From Algibacter amylolyticus (GTDB lineage: Bacteria; Bacteroidota; Bacteroidia; Flavobacteriales; Flavobacteriaceae): DNA of 64,000 bases. The position numbers and the translations under genes were made by a program. How positions within the stretch are numbered: position 1 is the stretch's first letter; each line of letters opens with the position of its first letter. The notes beneath the pieces were generated by a model. It searched no databases, was not told where the DNA came from, and saw only the letters and a program-made list of their open reading frames with translations. The stretch covers positions 124,001-188,000 of the forward strand of contig NZ_JACHGE010000003.1 in the NCBI RefSeq assembly GCF_014202225.1, written 5' to 3'. Below are positions 7,974-16,796 of this stretch, piece by piece.

Positions 7974-9011
7974 ATGATAAAAGCAACGTACAGCTCATAC
8001 ATTTTAAATTTTAAACAGGCTAGTGGCACGTCTCGAGGTGTTTTAAAAACTAAAGAAACTTGGTTTATAATATTAAATTCCGAGAATAAAAAGGGGATAG
8101 GTGAGTGTGGATTATTTAGAGGTTTATCCATTGATGATACTGCAGATTACGAAGACAAACTAAAATGGGTTTGTAATAATATTGCTTTGGGTCTAGACGA
8201 ACTATTGATGCGTTTAAAGGAATTTCCAAGCATTCAATTTGGATTAGAAACCGCTTTTAAATCTTTAGAAAGTGATGATTCATTTAATTTAATACCTTCA
8301 GAATTTACTCGTGGTAACGATGCTATCCCTATAAATGGTTTAATTTGGATGGGATCTGAAGCTTTTATGAAACAGCAAATTAGGGATAAAATTGATGCGG
8401 GTTTCAGTTGTATTAAAATGAAAATTGGAGCTATTGATTTTATTTCAGAAATAAATCTTTTAAAATCTATTCGAAAACAATTTTCTTCAAAAGATATTGA
8501 ATTGCGTGTGGATGCTAACGGCGCTTTTCATCCTTCTGAAGCTTTAGAGAAATTAAAAGTGTTATCAGATTTAGATTTACATTCTATTGAGCAACCAATA
8601 AAACAAGGGCAAATGGAGCAAATGGCTATACTTTGCGATAAAACACCTTTGCCAATTGCTTTAGATGAAGAATTAATTGGTGTGTTTTCTGTAACAAAAA
8701 AGCAAGAATTGCTACAAATGATTAAACCACAATATATTATTTTAAAACCAAGTTTGGTTGGTGGTTTTTCTGGGAGTAACGATTGGATTAATTTTGCAGA
8801 AAAACAACAAATAGGATGGTGGATAACAAGTGCTTTAGAGAGTAATATAGGTTTAAATGCAATTGCGCAATACACCTATTCAAAACACAGTAATATGCCA
8901 CAGGGTTTAGGTACTGGCGGTTTATTTACTAATAATTTTGAAAGCCCTTTACAAGTAAAAAACGGTACATTGCAGTACAGTAATTTAAAACAGTGGAAAT
9001 TTAATTTATAA
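7974..9011 (+). CDS. menC: o-Succinylbenzoate synthase
   Basis: An enolase-superfamily enzyme that dehydrates SHCHC to o-succinylbenzoate. The barrel domain shows the KxK-type base in CIKMKIGAID, metal ligands in LRVDANGAF, SIEQPI and ALDEELIG, and the second lysine in YIILKPSLVGG. The N-terminal capping domain (ATYSSYILNFKQASGTSRG) is the form common in Bacteroidota. It is 345 aa, starts directly after the preceding stop, and is followed after one base by the CPBP gene. Confidence 0.93.
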   Translation: MIKATYSSYILNFKQASGTSRGVLKTKETWFIILNSENKKGIGECGLFRGLSIDDTADYEDKLKWVCNNIALGLDELLMRLKEFPSIQFGLETAFKSLESDDSFNLIPSEFTRGNDAIPINGLIWMGSEAFMKQQIRDKIDAGFSCIKMKIGAIDFISEINLLKSIRKQFSSKDIELRVDANGAFHPSEALEKLKVLSDLDLHSIEQPIKQGQMEQMAILCDKTPLPIALDEELIGVFSVTKKQELLQMIKPQYIILKPSLVGGFSGSNDWINFAEKQQIGWWITSALESNIGLNAIAQYTYSKHSNMPQGLGTGGLFTNNFESPLQVKNGTLQYSNLKQWKFNL

Positions 9012-9012
9012 T

Positions 9013-9975
9013 ATGGATTACATACAACAAACTTATAAAGGCTTACACGATTTTTGGCGTTATATAATTGGCGCATTTATTATATTTTTTGCGTGGCAAT
9101 TAATAGGAATGATTCCTTTAGGAATTGCTTTAGCCGTTAAAATATTTGGAGATGCCTCAGTAGGTATGCCAACCGATATTCCTGAAATGAGCAAAGTTCT
9201 AGGGAGTAATTTGTTTTTGTTTCTTATGCTGTTGTCTTTTGCTGTTGGGCTTGTGGGTGTGTTTTTATCATCTAAGTTTTTACATAAGCAGTCCATAACG
9301 AGTTTAACTACAGCCCGAAAAAAAATAGATTGGAAACGCTTCTGGTTCATATTTATAGTATGGGGTGTCGTGTCTAGTGGCTTCGTGTTATTTGATTATT
9401 TTATGAGTCCGGAGGATTATCAGCTTAACTTTAATTTGCAACCTTTCTTAATTCTTGCAGTAATCGCTATTTTATTTATACCGTTGCAAACGAGTTTTGA
9501 AGAGTATTTTTTTAGAGGCTATTTAATGCAAGGTTTAGGGGTGCTTTTTAAAAACAAATGGGCGCCTTTATTAATTACATCTATAGGTTTTGGGTTAATG
9601 CATATTGCTAACCCAGAAGTAGAAAAATTAGGGCCAGTTATTATGGTATATTACATTGGAACAGGATTGTTTTTAGGTATCATAACACTTATGGACGATG
9701 GTTTAGAGTTGGCTTTAGGCTTTCATGCAGCTAATAACTTGTTTACTGCGTTATTGGTTACTGCCGATTGGACAGCGCTACAAACACATTCTATATTAAA
9801 AGATTTATCAGATCCATCAGAAATGGCTTTAGCAGAAATATTTGTTCCTGTTTTTGTTGTGTTTCCTATATTACTTTTTGTACTTTCCAAAAAATATAAT
9901 TGGACTAATTGGAAAGATAAACTTTTAGGCCAAGTGGTAGAACCACCAAAAGAAGATTATAAAATTTTAGATTAA
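9013..9975 (+). CDS. CPBP family intramembrane glutamic metalloprotease
   Basis: The polytopic membrane protein carries the three CPBP (Rce1/CaaX-like) motifs: EEYFFRGYLMQG, the H in FGLMHIANPEVEK, and FHAANNLF. About eight hydrophobic segments are present in 320 aa. CPBP proteins are either proteases or membrane scaffolds; the glutamates and histidines needed for catalysis are present here. It lies between menC and menE with gaps of one and five bases. This suggests membrane-quinone or protein-quality work, but no substrate can be named. Confidence 0.88.
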   Translation: MDYIQQTYKGLHDFWRYIIGAFIIFFAWQLIGMIPLGIALAVKIFGDASVGMPTDIPEMSKVLGSNLFLFLMLLSFAVGLVGVFLSSKFLHKQSITSLTTARKKIDWKRFWFIFIVWGVVSSGFVLFDYFMSPEDYQLNFNLQPFLILAVIAILFIPLQTSFEEYFFRGYLMQGLGVLFKNKWAPLLITSIGFGLMHIANPEVEKLGPVIMVYYIGTGLFLGIITLMDDGLELALGFHAANNLFTALLVTADWTALQTHSILKDLSDPSEMALAEIFVPVFVVFPILLFVLSKKYNWTNWKDKLLGQVVEPPKEDYKILD

Positions 9976-9980
9976 AAAAT

Positions 9981-11054
9981 ATGACACCGAATTACAAGAA
10001 TGTACATTTAAAATTTAAGTTAGATAATTTAAATTATAAGTATGACGACCTTATGGAAGTAGCTTATAGCTATGTTAAGGAAGGATTACCATACCAACAA
10101 GAACTAGGAGAGTTTTTATTAGATTGGTTAGACGATAAAGATCATGTTATTGTAAAAACATCTGGATCTACAGGAAAACCTAAAAAAATTGAAATTAAAA
10201 AACAGGCTATGGTGAATTCGGCCATAGCAACCGGCGATTATTTTAATTTAAAACCGGGCGATAAAATTTTACATTGTTTACCATCAAACTTTATTGCTGG
10301 TAAAATGACTATTGTAAGAGCTATTGTTTTAGGTCTAGAACTAGATATGGTACAACCTGCAGCTTTACCGTTAATTGATTACGAAAAGGATTATACGTTC
10401 TGCGCTTTTACACCTATGCAGCTTAAAAACTTTGCTAAGTATTTAAAAAACATTAAAACAGTAATAGTTGGTGGTGGTCGAGTTTCTCAGGCTGTGGCAC
10501 AACTTGTACAAGATAAAAAGCCCAATGTATATGAAACTTACGGCATGACAGAAACTGTATCTCATATCGCTGTTAAAAAATTAAATAATTTTACAGGCGC
10601 TAAAGATGAAGCCTTTTTTACAACGCTTCCAGGTATTAAAGTCTCTAAAGATAAAAGAGGATGCTTAACAATTAATGCACCTAAATTATCTGATGAAGTC
10701 ATTGTAACTAACGATATTGTCGATATTATTTCAGACACTAGTTTTGAGTGGTTAGGGCGTTTTGATAATGTAATTAATTCTGGAGGTATTAAGTTATATC
10801 CAGAGCAAATTGAAAGTAAACTTCAAGATAAAATACTAGGTGAATTTTTTATTGCGTCAAGAGAAGATGATACTTTAGGCGATAAACTGATTTTAGTTGT
10901 TGAAGGAGAAAAAAGGGATATTGATAATGCCATTTTTAACGGCTTAGATAAATATGAAAAGCCAAAAGAAATTCATTTTGTATCTAAATTTAAAGAAACT
11001 AAATCTGGTAAAATTAATCGTAATAAAACTTTAGAATCTATACAGTTGGTTTAA
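9981..11054 (+). CDS. menE: o-Succinylbenzoate-CoA ligase (AMP-forming), short form
   Basis: An acyl-adenylate-forming enzyme that activates o-succinylbenzoate with ATP and CoA. The P-loop is KTSGSTGKPKKIEIKKQ (about residues 53-69), the A5 motif is YETYGMTETVSH, and the catalytic lysine lies in the C-terminal KSGKINRNKTL. At 357 aa it is much shorter than the enterobacterial enzyme of about 450 aa, which is typical for Bacteroidota. It is the last menaquinone gene of the block and is 40 bases from sppA. Confidence 0.9.
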   Translation: MTPNYKNVHLKFKLDNLNYKYDDLMEVAYSYVKEGLPYQQELGEFLLDWLDDKDHVIVKTSGSTGKPKKIEIKKQAMVNSAIATGDYFNLKPGDKILHCLPSNFIAGKMTIVRAIVLGLELDMVQPAALPLIDYEKDYTFCAFTPMQLKNFAKYLKNIKTVIVGGGRVSQAVAQLVQDKKPNVYETYGMTETVSHIAVKKLNNFTGAKDEAFFTTLPGIKVSKDKRGCLTINAPKLSDEVIVTNDIVDIISDTSFEWLGRFDNVINSGGIKLYPEQIESKLQDKILGEFFIASREDDTLGDKLILVVEGEKRDIDNAIFNGLDKYEKPKEIHFVSKFKETKSGKINRNKTLESIQLV

Positions 11055-11094
11055 GTAAATCTTAGCTTTATTGTAATTATTAAAAATTAAACCC

Positions 11095-12858
11095 ATGAGT
11101 TTTATTCAACGTGTATTGTCTACCGTTACAGGCATTTTTGTGTTTTTAATTATTTGCTTTCTGTGCTTAGTCGTGTTAGGAGCTATTTTAGGTTCTGGAT
11201 CCGATGATTTAGTAAAGGTAAAGTCTAATTCGGTTTTAGAATTAACTTTAGACTTTCCTATTAAAGATTATGGAGGCAAAATAGAATTTAAAGAATATCC
11301 CTTTTTAAACGAAAGTAGTAAAAAAGGACTTTTTAATATTATTGATGCTATAGATTATGCAGCAACAGACCCTAATATAAAAGGTATTTCAATTGATAAT
11401 AATTTTATTAATGCAGGAATTTCTCAAACTAAAGCACTTCGGGGTGCTTTATTAAAGTTTAAGGAGTCTGGTAAATTTGTGGTGGCTTATGGCGATATGT
11501 ATTCTCAAAAAGATTATTACTTAAGCTCAGTAGCCGATACCATTTATGTTAATCCTGCTGGGATGCTAGAATTTAAAGGTTTATCTACAGAGCAATTATA
11601 TTTCAAAGATTTCCAAGAAAAAACAGGGTTTAAAATGGAAATTGTTAGACATGGAAAGTATAAAAGTGCCGTAGAACCTTTTCTAGAAAATGAAATGAGC
11701 GATAATAATAGAGTTCAAATCGAAGCCTATTTAAAGTCACTTTGGTTAGAAATAAGAAAAGATATTTCAATTAGCCGAAACATTTCTGTAGAACGTTTAA
11801 ATACTATAGCAGATAGTTTGTTGGCTAGAAATCCAGAACTTGCTAAATCATCTAATTTAATAGATAAAGTAGCGTATCATGATGAATATATTAATGCTAT
11901 GAAATTTGCCATAGGTTTAGATTCTAAAAAAGAGCTAAATAGAATTTCAATGGAAGACTATTCCGAGTATGCATCACGACATATGGGCGGAAAGTATAAT
12001 AAGAATAAAATAGCAGTCATTTATGCTGAAGGCGATATTATTTATGGTGAAGGCGACGAAAATACTGTTGGTCAAGGTACCATGGAAAAGTCGCTACTAG
12101 AAGCCAGAACCAACCCAAATATTAAAGCTGTCGTTTTACGCGTTAATTCTCCAGGAGGAAGCGCGTTGGCGAGCGAACTTATTTGGCGAGAAATAGAATT
12201 AACTAAAAAAGTAAAACCTGTTATAGTATCAATGGGTAATTACGCTGCTTCTGGTGGTTATTATATTGCTAGTAATGCACATAAAATTATAGCAGAACCA
12301 ACCACAATTACAGGTAGTATTGGTGTTTTTGGTATGTTGCCTAACGGAAAGCAGCTAGCAGAAAATATGGGCATTAATGCAGAACAAGTCATTACAAACC
12401 AAAACGCATTAACTTATAGTTTTTTTGAACCTTTAAGCGATAAACAACGAAAATACATAAAAGAAGGCGTTGTAAACGTTTACGAATTGTTTACTAATAG
12501 AGTAGCGCAAGGCAGAAAATTAACTAAGGCGCAAGTTGAAGAAATTGCACAGGGTCGAGTGTGGACAGGTGTAGATGCCTTAAAAATTGGGTTAGTTGAT
12601 GAATTAGGAGGCTTAGATTTAGCATTAAAGTACGCGGCAGAAGCAGCAGAACTTCAAGAGTATTCAATAAGAGAGTTTCCTGTTTTTGAAAAAGACTTAG
12701 ATAAAATGCTTGAAGATTTTGGCATAGTAAAAGCTAAAGAAACCATTTTAAACGAAGAACTAGGAGAGGAGAATTACAAAATTTTAAAAGAAATAAAATC
12801 AATGTCGCAGAAAAATGGCGTTCAGTTGTTATTCCCTTACAGTACAAATATTAAATAA
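11095..12858 (+). CDS. sppA: Signal peptide peptidase SppA, 67-kDa type
   Basis: A membrane-anchored serine-lysine protease that degrades cleaved signal peptides. One N-terminal span (about residues 10-32) precedes two tandem S49 domains. The catalytic lysine is in RHGKYKSAVEPF in the first domain, and the nucleophile serine is in NYAASGGYYIASN in the second, with VNSPGGSALASELIW forming the oxyanion region. The length of 587 aa matches the E. coli-type double-domain enzyme. It is followed by a clear terminator, so it is the last gene of the men transcription unit. Confidence 0.95.
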   Translation: MSFIQRVLSTVTGIFVFLIICFLCLVVLGAILGSGSDDLVKVKSNSVLELTLDFPIKDYGGKIEFKEYPFLNESSKKGLFNIIDAIDYAATDPNIKGISIDNNFINAGISQTKALRGALLKFKESGKFVVAYGDMYSQKDYYLSSVADTIYVNPAGMLEFKGLSTEQLYFKDFQEKTGFKMEIVRHGKYKSAVEPFLENEMSDNNRVQIEAYLKSLWLEIRKDISISRNISVERLNTIADSLLARNPELAKSSNLIDKVAYHDEYINAMKFAIGLDSKKELNRISMEDYSEYASRHMGGKYNKNKIAVIYAEGDIIYGEGDENTVGQGTMEKSLLEARTNPNIKAVVLRVNSPGGSALASELIWREIELTKKVKPVIVSMGNYAASGGYYIASNAHKIIAEPTTITGSIGVFGMLPNGKQLAENMGINAEQVITNQNALTYSFFEPLSDKQRKYIKEGVVNVYELFTNRVAQGRKLTKAQVEEIAQGRVWTGVDALKIGLVDELGGLDLALKYAAEAAELQEYSIREFPVFEKDLDKMLEDFGIVKAKETILNEELGEENYKILKEIKSMSQKNGVQLLFPYSTNIK

Positions 12859-13220
12859 ATTCGGCCTTATAAAAAGGACTTTAAAGTAATTAAAAAGAGG
12901 TTTTCTATTAAGGAAGCCTCTTTTTTCGTTTAAAAACATATCATTTTTTAGAGTTATAAAATCGTTTTACATCTTTAGTTAATATAGATTTCTGTAGGTT
13001 GTTATTAATAGGTATCTCCATAGAAAAAACAGCTGAACTGCAGATAAATACCATTCGTCTACACTTAAGTTTTATTCATCTAATTGTATTTTAAAAGGAC
13101 TTTTTCATACCTAATTTTGCCTTGAATTTAATAAATAAGTGTATTTCAACGATTAAATGTGACTTTTATCTGTGTGATGAGTCTTATTATTAGAAACGAA
13201 TTTTTAATCAAATTATATAA
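12859..13220. other. Intergenic region between sppA and the secreted-protein cluster
   Basis: The 362 bases hold the sppA terminator (12895-12926) and a TAATTTTG -7-like box at 13112-13119. The best upstream TTG is 25 bases away, slightly long. I see no convincing small gene or RNA in the rest. Confidence 0.5.
12895..12926 (+). terminator. Intrinsic terminator after sppA
   Basis: AAGAGGTTTTC pairs along 11 positions (two G-T wobbles) with GGAAGCCTCTT across a 6-base loop and runs into TTTTTT. It closes the menB-sppA block. Confidence 0.85.
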
Positions 13221-14183
13221 GTGCAGTTAAAAACTAAAATATTATCATTAACATTAATCTTTATAGCCTTTCCGCTTTTAATGATCTCTCAAGTTAAAGT
13301 AGGTGATAATCCTTCTTTAATTAATTCAAATTCTATTCTAGAATTAGAAAGCAATAGCAAAGTTCTTGTTATTACGAGATTAAATGAAAGCGAAATAAAT
13401 GCCTTAACACCTTTAGAAGGCGCATTGGTTTATAATACAGATGCCCAATGTGTTTTTGCTTTCGATGGTTTAATTTGGAAAAATTTATGCGATGAGCCAA
13501 ATATTAGCGTTAGTGCAACCGGTCCATTAAATAATAAAATAGGTGATTTTTGGTTTAACAATGCTACAAATTTGGTAAGTATTTGGAATGGTAGTCAATG
13601 GCTTCCTATAAATATTAATCCACGTCGCGGCAGTGGTGCTCCTAATACGTCAATAGTAAACCCTTTAGCTGGAGATATCTATGTGGATCAAAATACAGGC
13701 GAAATTTACTCTTACAATGGTAGCGTTTGGGTATCGGTTAATAAAGACGTTAATGCCAACAACGGTATTTCTATAAACAGTAATACTCTGCAGCTAGGTG
13801 GTGCTTTAATAACACCAACTGTAATTACAACCAATGCTTTAAACACATTGGCTATTGAAGGGCTTCAGGATGTGAATTTTAGTAATTCATCAAATAGTAT
13901 CGTAGTTGTAGATAATACTTCGGGAGTACTTAAAAAAGTATCTACTTCAAACCTTGTAAGGCAGCAACAAGTTATTGTAATGGCCAATAACGGTCAATCT
14001 CAATTTACAACGCCTTCAGAATTCACAGTAGTTGATGAGCTGGAAGTTTACAGAAATGGAGCTCGAATAACATTTGCTAGAGTAAATAGTACGACCATTG
14101 AAGTAGAACCAGAAGCCACATGTTATGATGGCGATGAAATAAGAATAGTTCAATTAAAATTAAACCCCATAAATAGTAATTAA
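13221..14183 (+). CDS. Secreted protein with phage-fibre-like C-terminal module
   Basis: The frame begins with GTG at 13221. Residues 1-24 are a clear signal peptide ending LLMISQ before VKVGDNPS. The N-terminal third (INSNSILELESNSKVLVI, then LEGALVYNTD, FDGLIWKN) is a pattern common in Bacteroidota surface proteins that carry tail-fibre-like domains. A second YVDQNTGEIYSYNGSVW unit follows. The C-terminal 60 residues contain ELEVYRNGARITF and end in a short beta-rich stretch, matched by the next gene. No sorting domain is present. First of four genes with gaps of about 6-13 bases. No enzyme motif seen; a structural role at the cell surface is inferred. Confidence 0.7.
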   Translation: MQLKTKILSLTLIFIAFPLLMISQVKVGDNPSLINSNSILELESNSKVLVITRLNESEINALTPLEGALVYNTDAQCVFAFDGLIWKNLCDEPNISVSATGPLNNKIGDFWFNNATNLVSIWNGSQWLPININPRRGSGAPNTSIVNPLAGDIYVDQNTGEIYSYNGSVWVSVNKDVNANNGISINSNTLQLGGALITPTVITTNALNTLAIEGLQDVNFSNSSNSIVVVDNTSGVLKKVSTSNLVRQQQVIVMANNGQSQFTTPSEFTVVDELEVYRNGARITFARVNSTTIEVEPEATCYDGDEIRIVQLKLNPINSN

Positions 14184-14196
14184 TAAACAAAGTAAA

Positions 14197-14892
14197 ATGA
14201 AAAACAAATTTTTAAAATTAGGATTAGCATTAATAGCTGTAATGACATTTAGCTTAAGTAATGCTCAGCAAATAACAGGAGATGTTGGAGCTACTGAAAA
14301 AGTAGGAAAGTCTTCAGTTCTTAATGGTACAATACGTGTAATTGATAATAAGGGTACCAAAAAGTATTTACAAGTTAAAAATGGTTTAACACTTTTAACT
14401 GATGCTACACCAGATGGTGGTATTGTATCTACATGGCAACTAGGTGGCACACTTACTGATGATACAAACATTGCTACAGGTGATAAAGAGTTTAAAATTA
14501 CATTAGATACAGGAGGTACTTTTGTCCTTGATGGTGTTTTACAAGAAACTGGAGTTGCAGCAACAGCAGGAACACTAGGTACATCTGGGTACACTATTTT
14601 AGTAAGAGATGAAGCAACAGGCGAAACAAGAAAAATATTAGCGACTGATCTGGTTCAAGCTGGACAATTAACAGCAACTGCAACTGCCGATGGTACTGCA
14701 CCCACTTTAGCCGATGTTTCTATACCTGCTGTTTACCAGAAAGTATGGGTGTACAGAAACGGAGCTAAACTTTTAGCAAATGTAGATTATACGGTTGCTG
14801 CCGGAGCGGTTACTTTAGTGCCAAATGCTACTGCACCAAACGATTGGGCTATTTATGCTGATGATGTTTTCGAAGTTCAATGGATTAACTAA
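14197..14892 (+). CDS. Secreted beta-rich protein with RVIDNKGT and VYRNGA motifs
   Basis: The signal peptide ends SLSNAQ (about residue 24). The mature 207 residues are rich in Gly, Thr, Ala and Val and poor in Cys. A motif IRVIDNKGTKKYL near residue 46 recurs in the next gene, and the C-terminal VWVYRNGAKLLANVDYTV region with a closing DDVFEVQW matches the end of the previous gene. That C-terminal pattern resembles short beta modules of phage tail fibres. It probably assembles with its neighbours; the function is unknown. Confidence 0.7.
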   Translation: MKNKFLKLGLALIAVMTFSLSNAQQITGDVGATEKVGKSSVLNGTIRVIDNKGTKKYLQVKNGLTLLTDATPDGGIVSTWQLGGTLTDDTNIATGDKEFKITLDTGGTFVLDGVLQETGVAATAGTLGTSGYTILVRDEATGETRKILATDLVQAGQLTATATADGTAPTLADVSIPAVYQKVWVYRNGAKLLANVDYTVAAGAVTLVPNATAPNDWAIYADDVFEVQWIN

Positions 14893-14900
14893 AATAAACC

Positions 14901-15653
14901 ATGACAATTTCCCTAATGAATAAAAATTTTCTAATACTAACTTTGGCGTTGATTGTTTCAATAGCAATTAACGCCCAAGAAGTTAGGGTTATTGATAACA
15001 AAGGAACTCTTGAAACCATTAGAAACAATCAAGTTACCACGGCTGCAATTGCACCTGTAAACGCTCTTGAAGGTGATGTTTGGTTTGATACCAGTGGAAC
15101 AACCAGTGTTACTAAAACATTTGACGGTACAAATTGGGTTTCAAATTCAGTAAATGTTTATAATGGCTTTTTTATTGTAACTGGAAGCGGTGTTACTACT
15201 GTGTCTGCTATACCGTTTCAGCCAAGTCAAGTAAGTTTTGTGGCGCATGCTAATGTTGAATCTTTAGATATCAATGAAGATAATGGCGTGGGTAATAATG
15301 CTAGAGGTATTAGTAACTCTCAAGGTAGTATGAATGGATTTGCCAGACTTAATAACGATAGTTCCATAACCCAACAAGTTATTTTTAGTGGTACTCACGG
15401 AAACTCTATTAACGATATATCAAGATTTTCTAGCAGTTCTAATTGTTTAGGGTTACGCTATGGAGATCAAAATGGAAGTAATTTAGGTGTTGTTACTGGC
15501 GCATTTACAGGTTTTACAACAGATGGTTTTACAATTAACGTTACTTATACAAACGGAGTAATAACTGCAAATAGCACAAATCCTGTTGTAAATGTTCAGC
15601 CAGCAGATGTTCAAGCCGAAGATGTTGTAGTACTATTTACGGCCTACAGATAA
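14901..15653 (+). CDS. Secreted protein, RVIDNKGT family
   Basis: The longest frame starts at 14901; an in-frame ATG at 14916 gives a tighter signal peptide (MNKNFLILTLALIVSI, cleavage near INAQ). The mature protein starts EVRVIDNKGTLETIRNN, the same motif as in the preceding gene, followed by a DGTNWVSN unit like the FDGLIWKN unit of the first gene. The C-terminal half has the feel of a compact beta-sandwich (QVSFVAHANVESLDI, ITANSTNPVVNV) and ends LFTAYR. No known domain is recognised. Confidence 0.65.
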   Translation: MTISLMNKNFLILTLALIVSIAINAQEVRVIDNKGTLETIRNNQVTTAAIAPVNALEGDVWFDTSGTTSVTKTFDGTNWVSNSVNVYNGFFIVTGSGVTTVSAIPFQPSQVSFVAHANVESLDINEDNGVGNNARGISNSQGSMNGFARLNNDSSITQQVIFSGTHGNSINDISRFSSSSNCLGLRYGDQNGSNLGVVTGAFTGFTTDGFTINVTYTNGVITANSTNPVVNVQPADVQAEDVVVLFTAYR

Positions 15654-15659
15654 AAAATA

Positions 15660-16796
15660 ATGAAGTTTATAATTTATATATGTTTAATGTTTGTAGGGAA
15701 TTGCTATGCACAAGTAGCATTTCAAAACTATGGCAATGTCCAAATGCATGAAAATGCCGAGGTTGGATTTCATATAGATCTTGTAAACGATGGTACTTTT
15801 AACGAAAACCTTGGAATAGCAGGTTTTTATAGTGAAGATTATTCGCTATCTATATCCGGAACGGAAATTCCTCGATTTCATGATATGGAAGTAGATGTTG
15901 TTAATCATTTGTTTTTAGATATTAACACAGAAATTGTAAATAGCGTAAGTTATATTGTTGGCGATGTTATTACGCCTAGAGATAACCCAAACGTGTCATT
16001 AGATTATCTTACAGATTCTTTTTATGTATTGGAAGATGATGAAAGAAATACCGATGGTTATGCATCTTATCAAGGCGATTTAACCTTTAGTTTTCCTATT
16101 GGAGATCGCGATAAACTCCGACCTTTAATTACCACAAATACAGTTCCTAACACAACAGTAAAGGCGGCTTATTTTGATGAGGATCCTAATACGCCTTCTA
16201 CATTTACAACTAGTTTTAACACAAATAGTTTAGAATCTATAGTTGGTGTTGTAAGTAATTTAGAGTTTTGGGACTTTAATGGCCCCGATAATTCTGTGGT
16301 TACCTTAACTTGGGATTCTGAAAGTGAAATTGATAATCTTGCAGAAGATTTAAGGGCTTTAAGAATAGTAGGTTGGCATATTCAAGATGAAGAGTGGAAA
16401 GACTTAGGAAATTCTGGTTTTTCTGGAACAACATCAGAAGGGACAATAAACTCTATTGTTTTCAATCCCTCCGAATATGAAGTACTCACTTTTGGAGCAT
16501 TAATAACCGAAGATGATATCGATATTGCAAACCTAGTATCACCAAATGGCGATGGCATTAACGAAGTTTTCTACATTGAAGGTATCGAAGCCTTTGAAAA
16601 TGAGTTAATCATCTTTAATAGATGGGGTTCTGTAGTTTATCAAGTGGATAATTATAAAAACAATTGGAGCGGTCTTGCTAACGTTAATAACGTTATAAAA
16701 CGCCATAAAAAAGTTCCAACAGGTACTTATTATTATGTGCTTAAGCTAAAAGACTCCAACAAAAGTTCTGCAGGTTGGTTGTATATTACCTACTAA
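15660..16796 (+). CDS. T9SS type B sorting-domain (gliding-motility-associated C-terminal) protein
   Basis: A signal peptide (MKFIIYICLMFVGNCYAQ) is followed by about 270 residues of beta-rich sequence and a CHU_C/TIGR04131-type C-terminal domain. Its hallmarks are VSPNGDGINEVFYIEG, ELIIFNRWGSVVYQ, NWSG, and the closing VPTGTYYYVLKL and GWLYITY. This domain directs export by the type IX secretion system and surface attachment or release. It is the only gene of the cluster with a sorting signal. Its stop abuts the stop of the convergent carboxylase gene with no gap. The cargo function is unknown. Confidence 0.85.
   Translation: MKFIIYICLMFVGNCYAQVAFQNYGNVQMHENAEVGFHIDLVNDGTFNENLGIAGFYSEDYSLSISGTEIPRFHDMEVDVVNHLFLDINTEIVNSVSYIVGDVITPRDNPNVSLDYLTDSFYVLEDDERNTDGYASYQGDLTFSFPIGDRDKLRPLITTNTVPNTTVKAAYFDEDPNTPSTFTTSFNTNSLESIVGVVSNLEFWDFNGPDNSVVTLTWDSESEIDNLAEDLRALRIVGWHIQDEEWKDLGNSGFSGTTSEGTINSIVFNPSEYEVLTFGALITEDDIDIANLVSPNGDGINEVFYIEGIEAFENELIIFNRWGSVVYQVDNYKNNWSGLANVNNVIKRHKKVPTGTYYYVLKLKDSNKSSAGWLYITY

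Noticed and set aside
8528-8875. 115-codon minus-strand frame
   Set aside because: Antisense to menC, which has all its catalytic motifs intact.
14265-14594. 109-codon minus-strand frame
   Set aside because: Antisense to the secreted RVIDNKGT protein, rich in Pro, Ser and Val as expected for a shadow of a Gly/Thr-rich gene.
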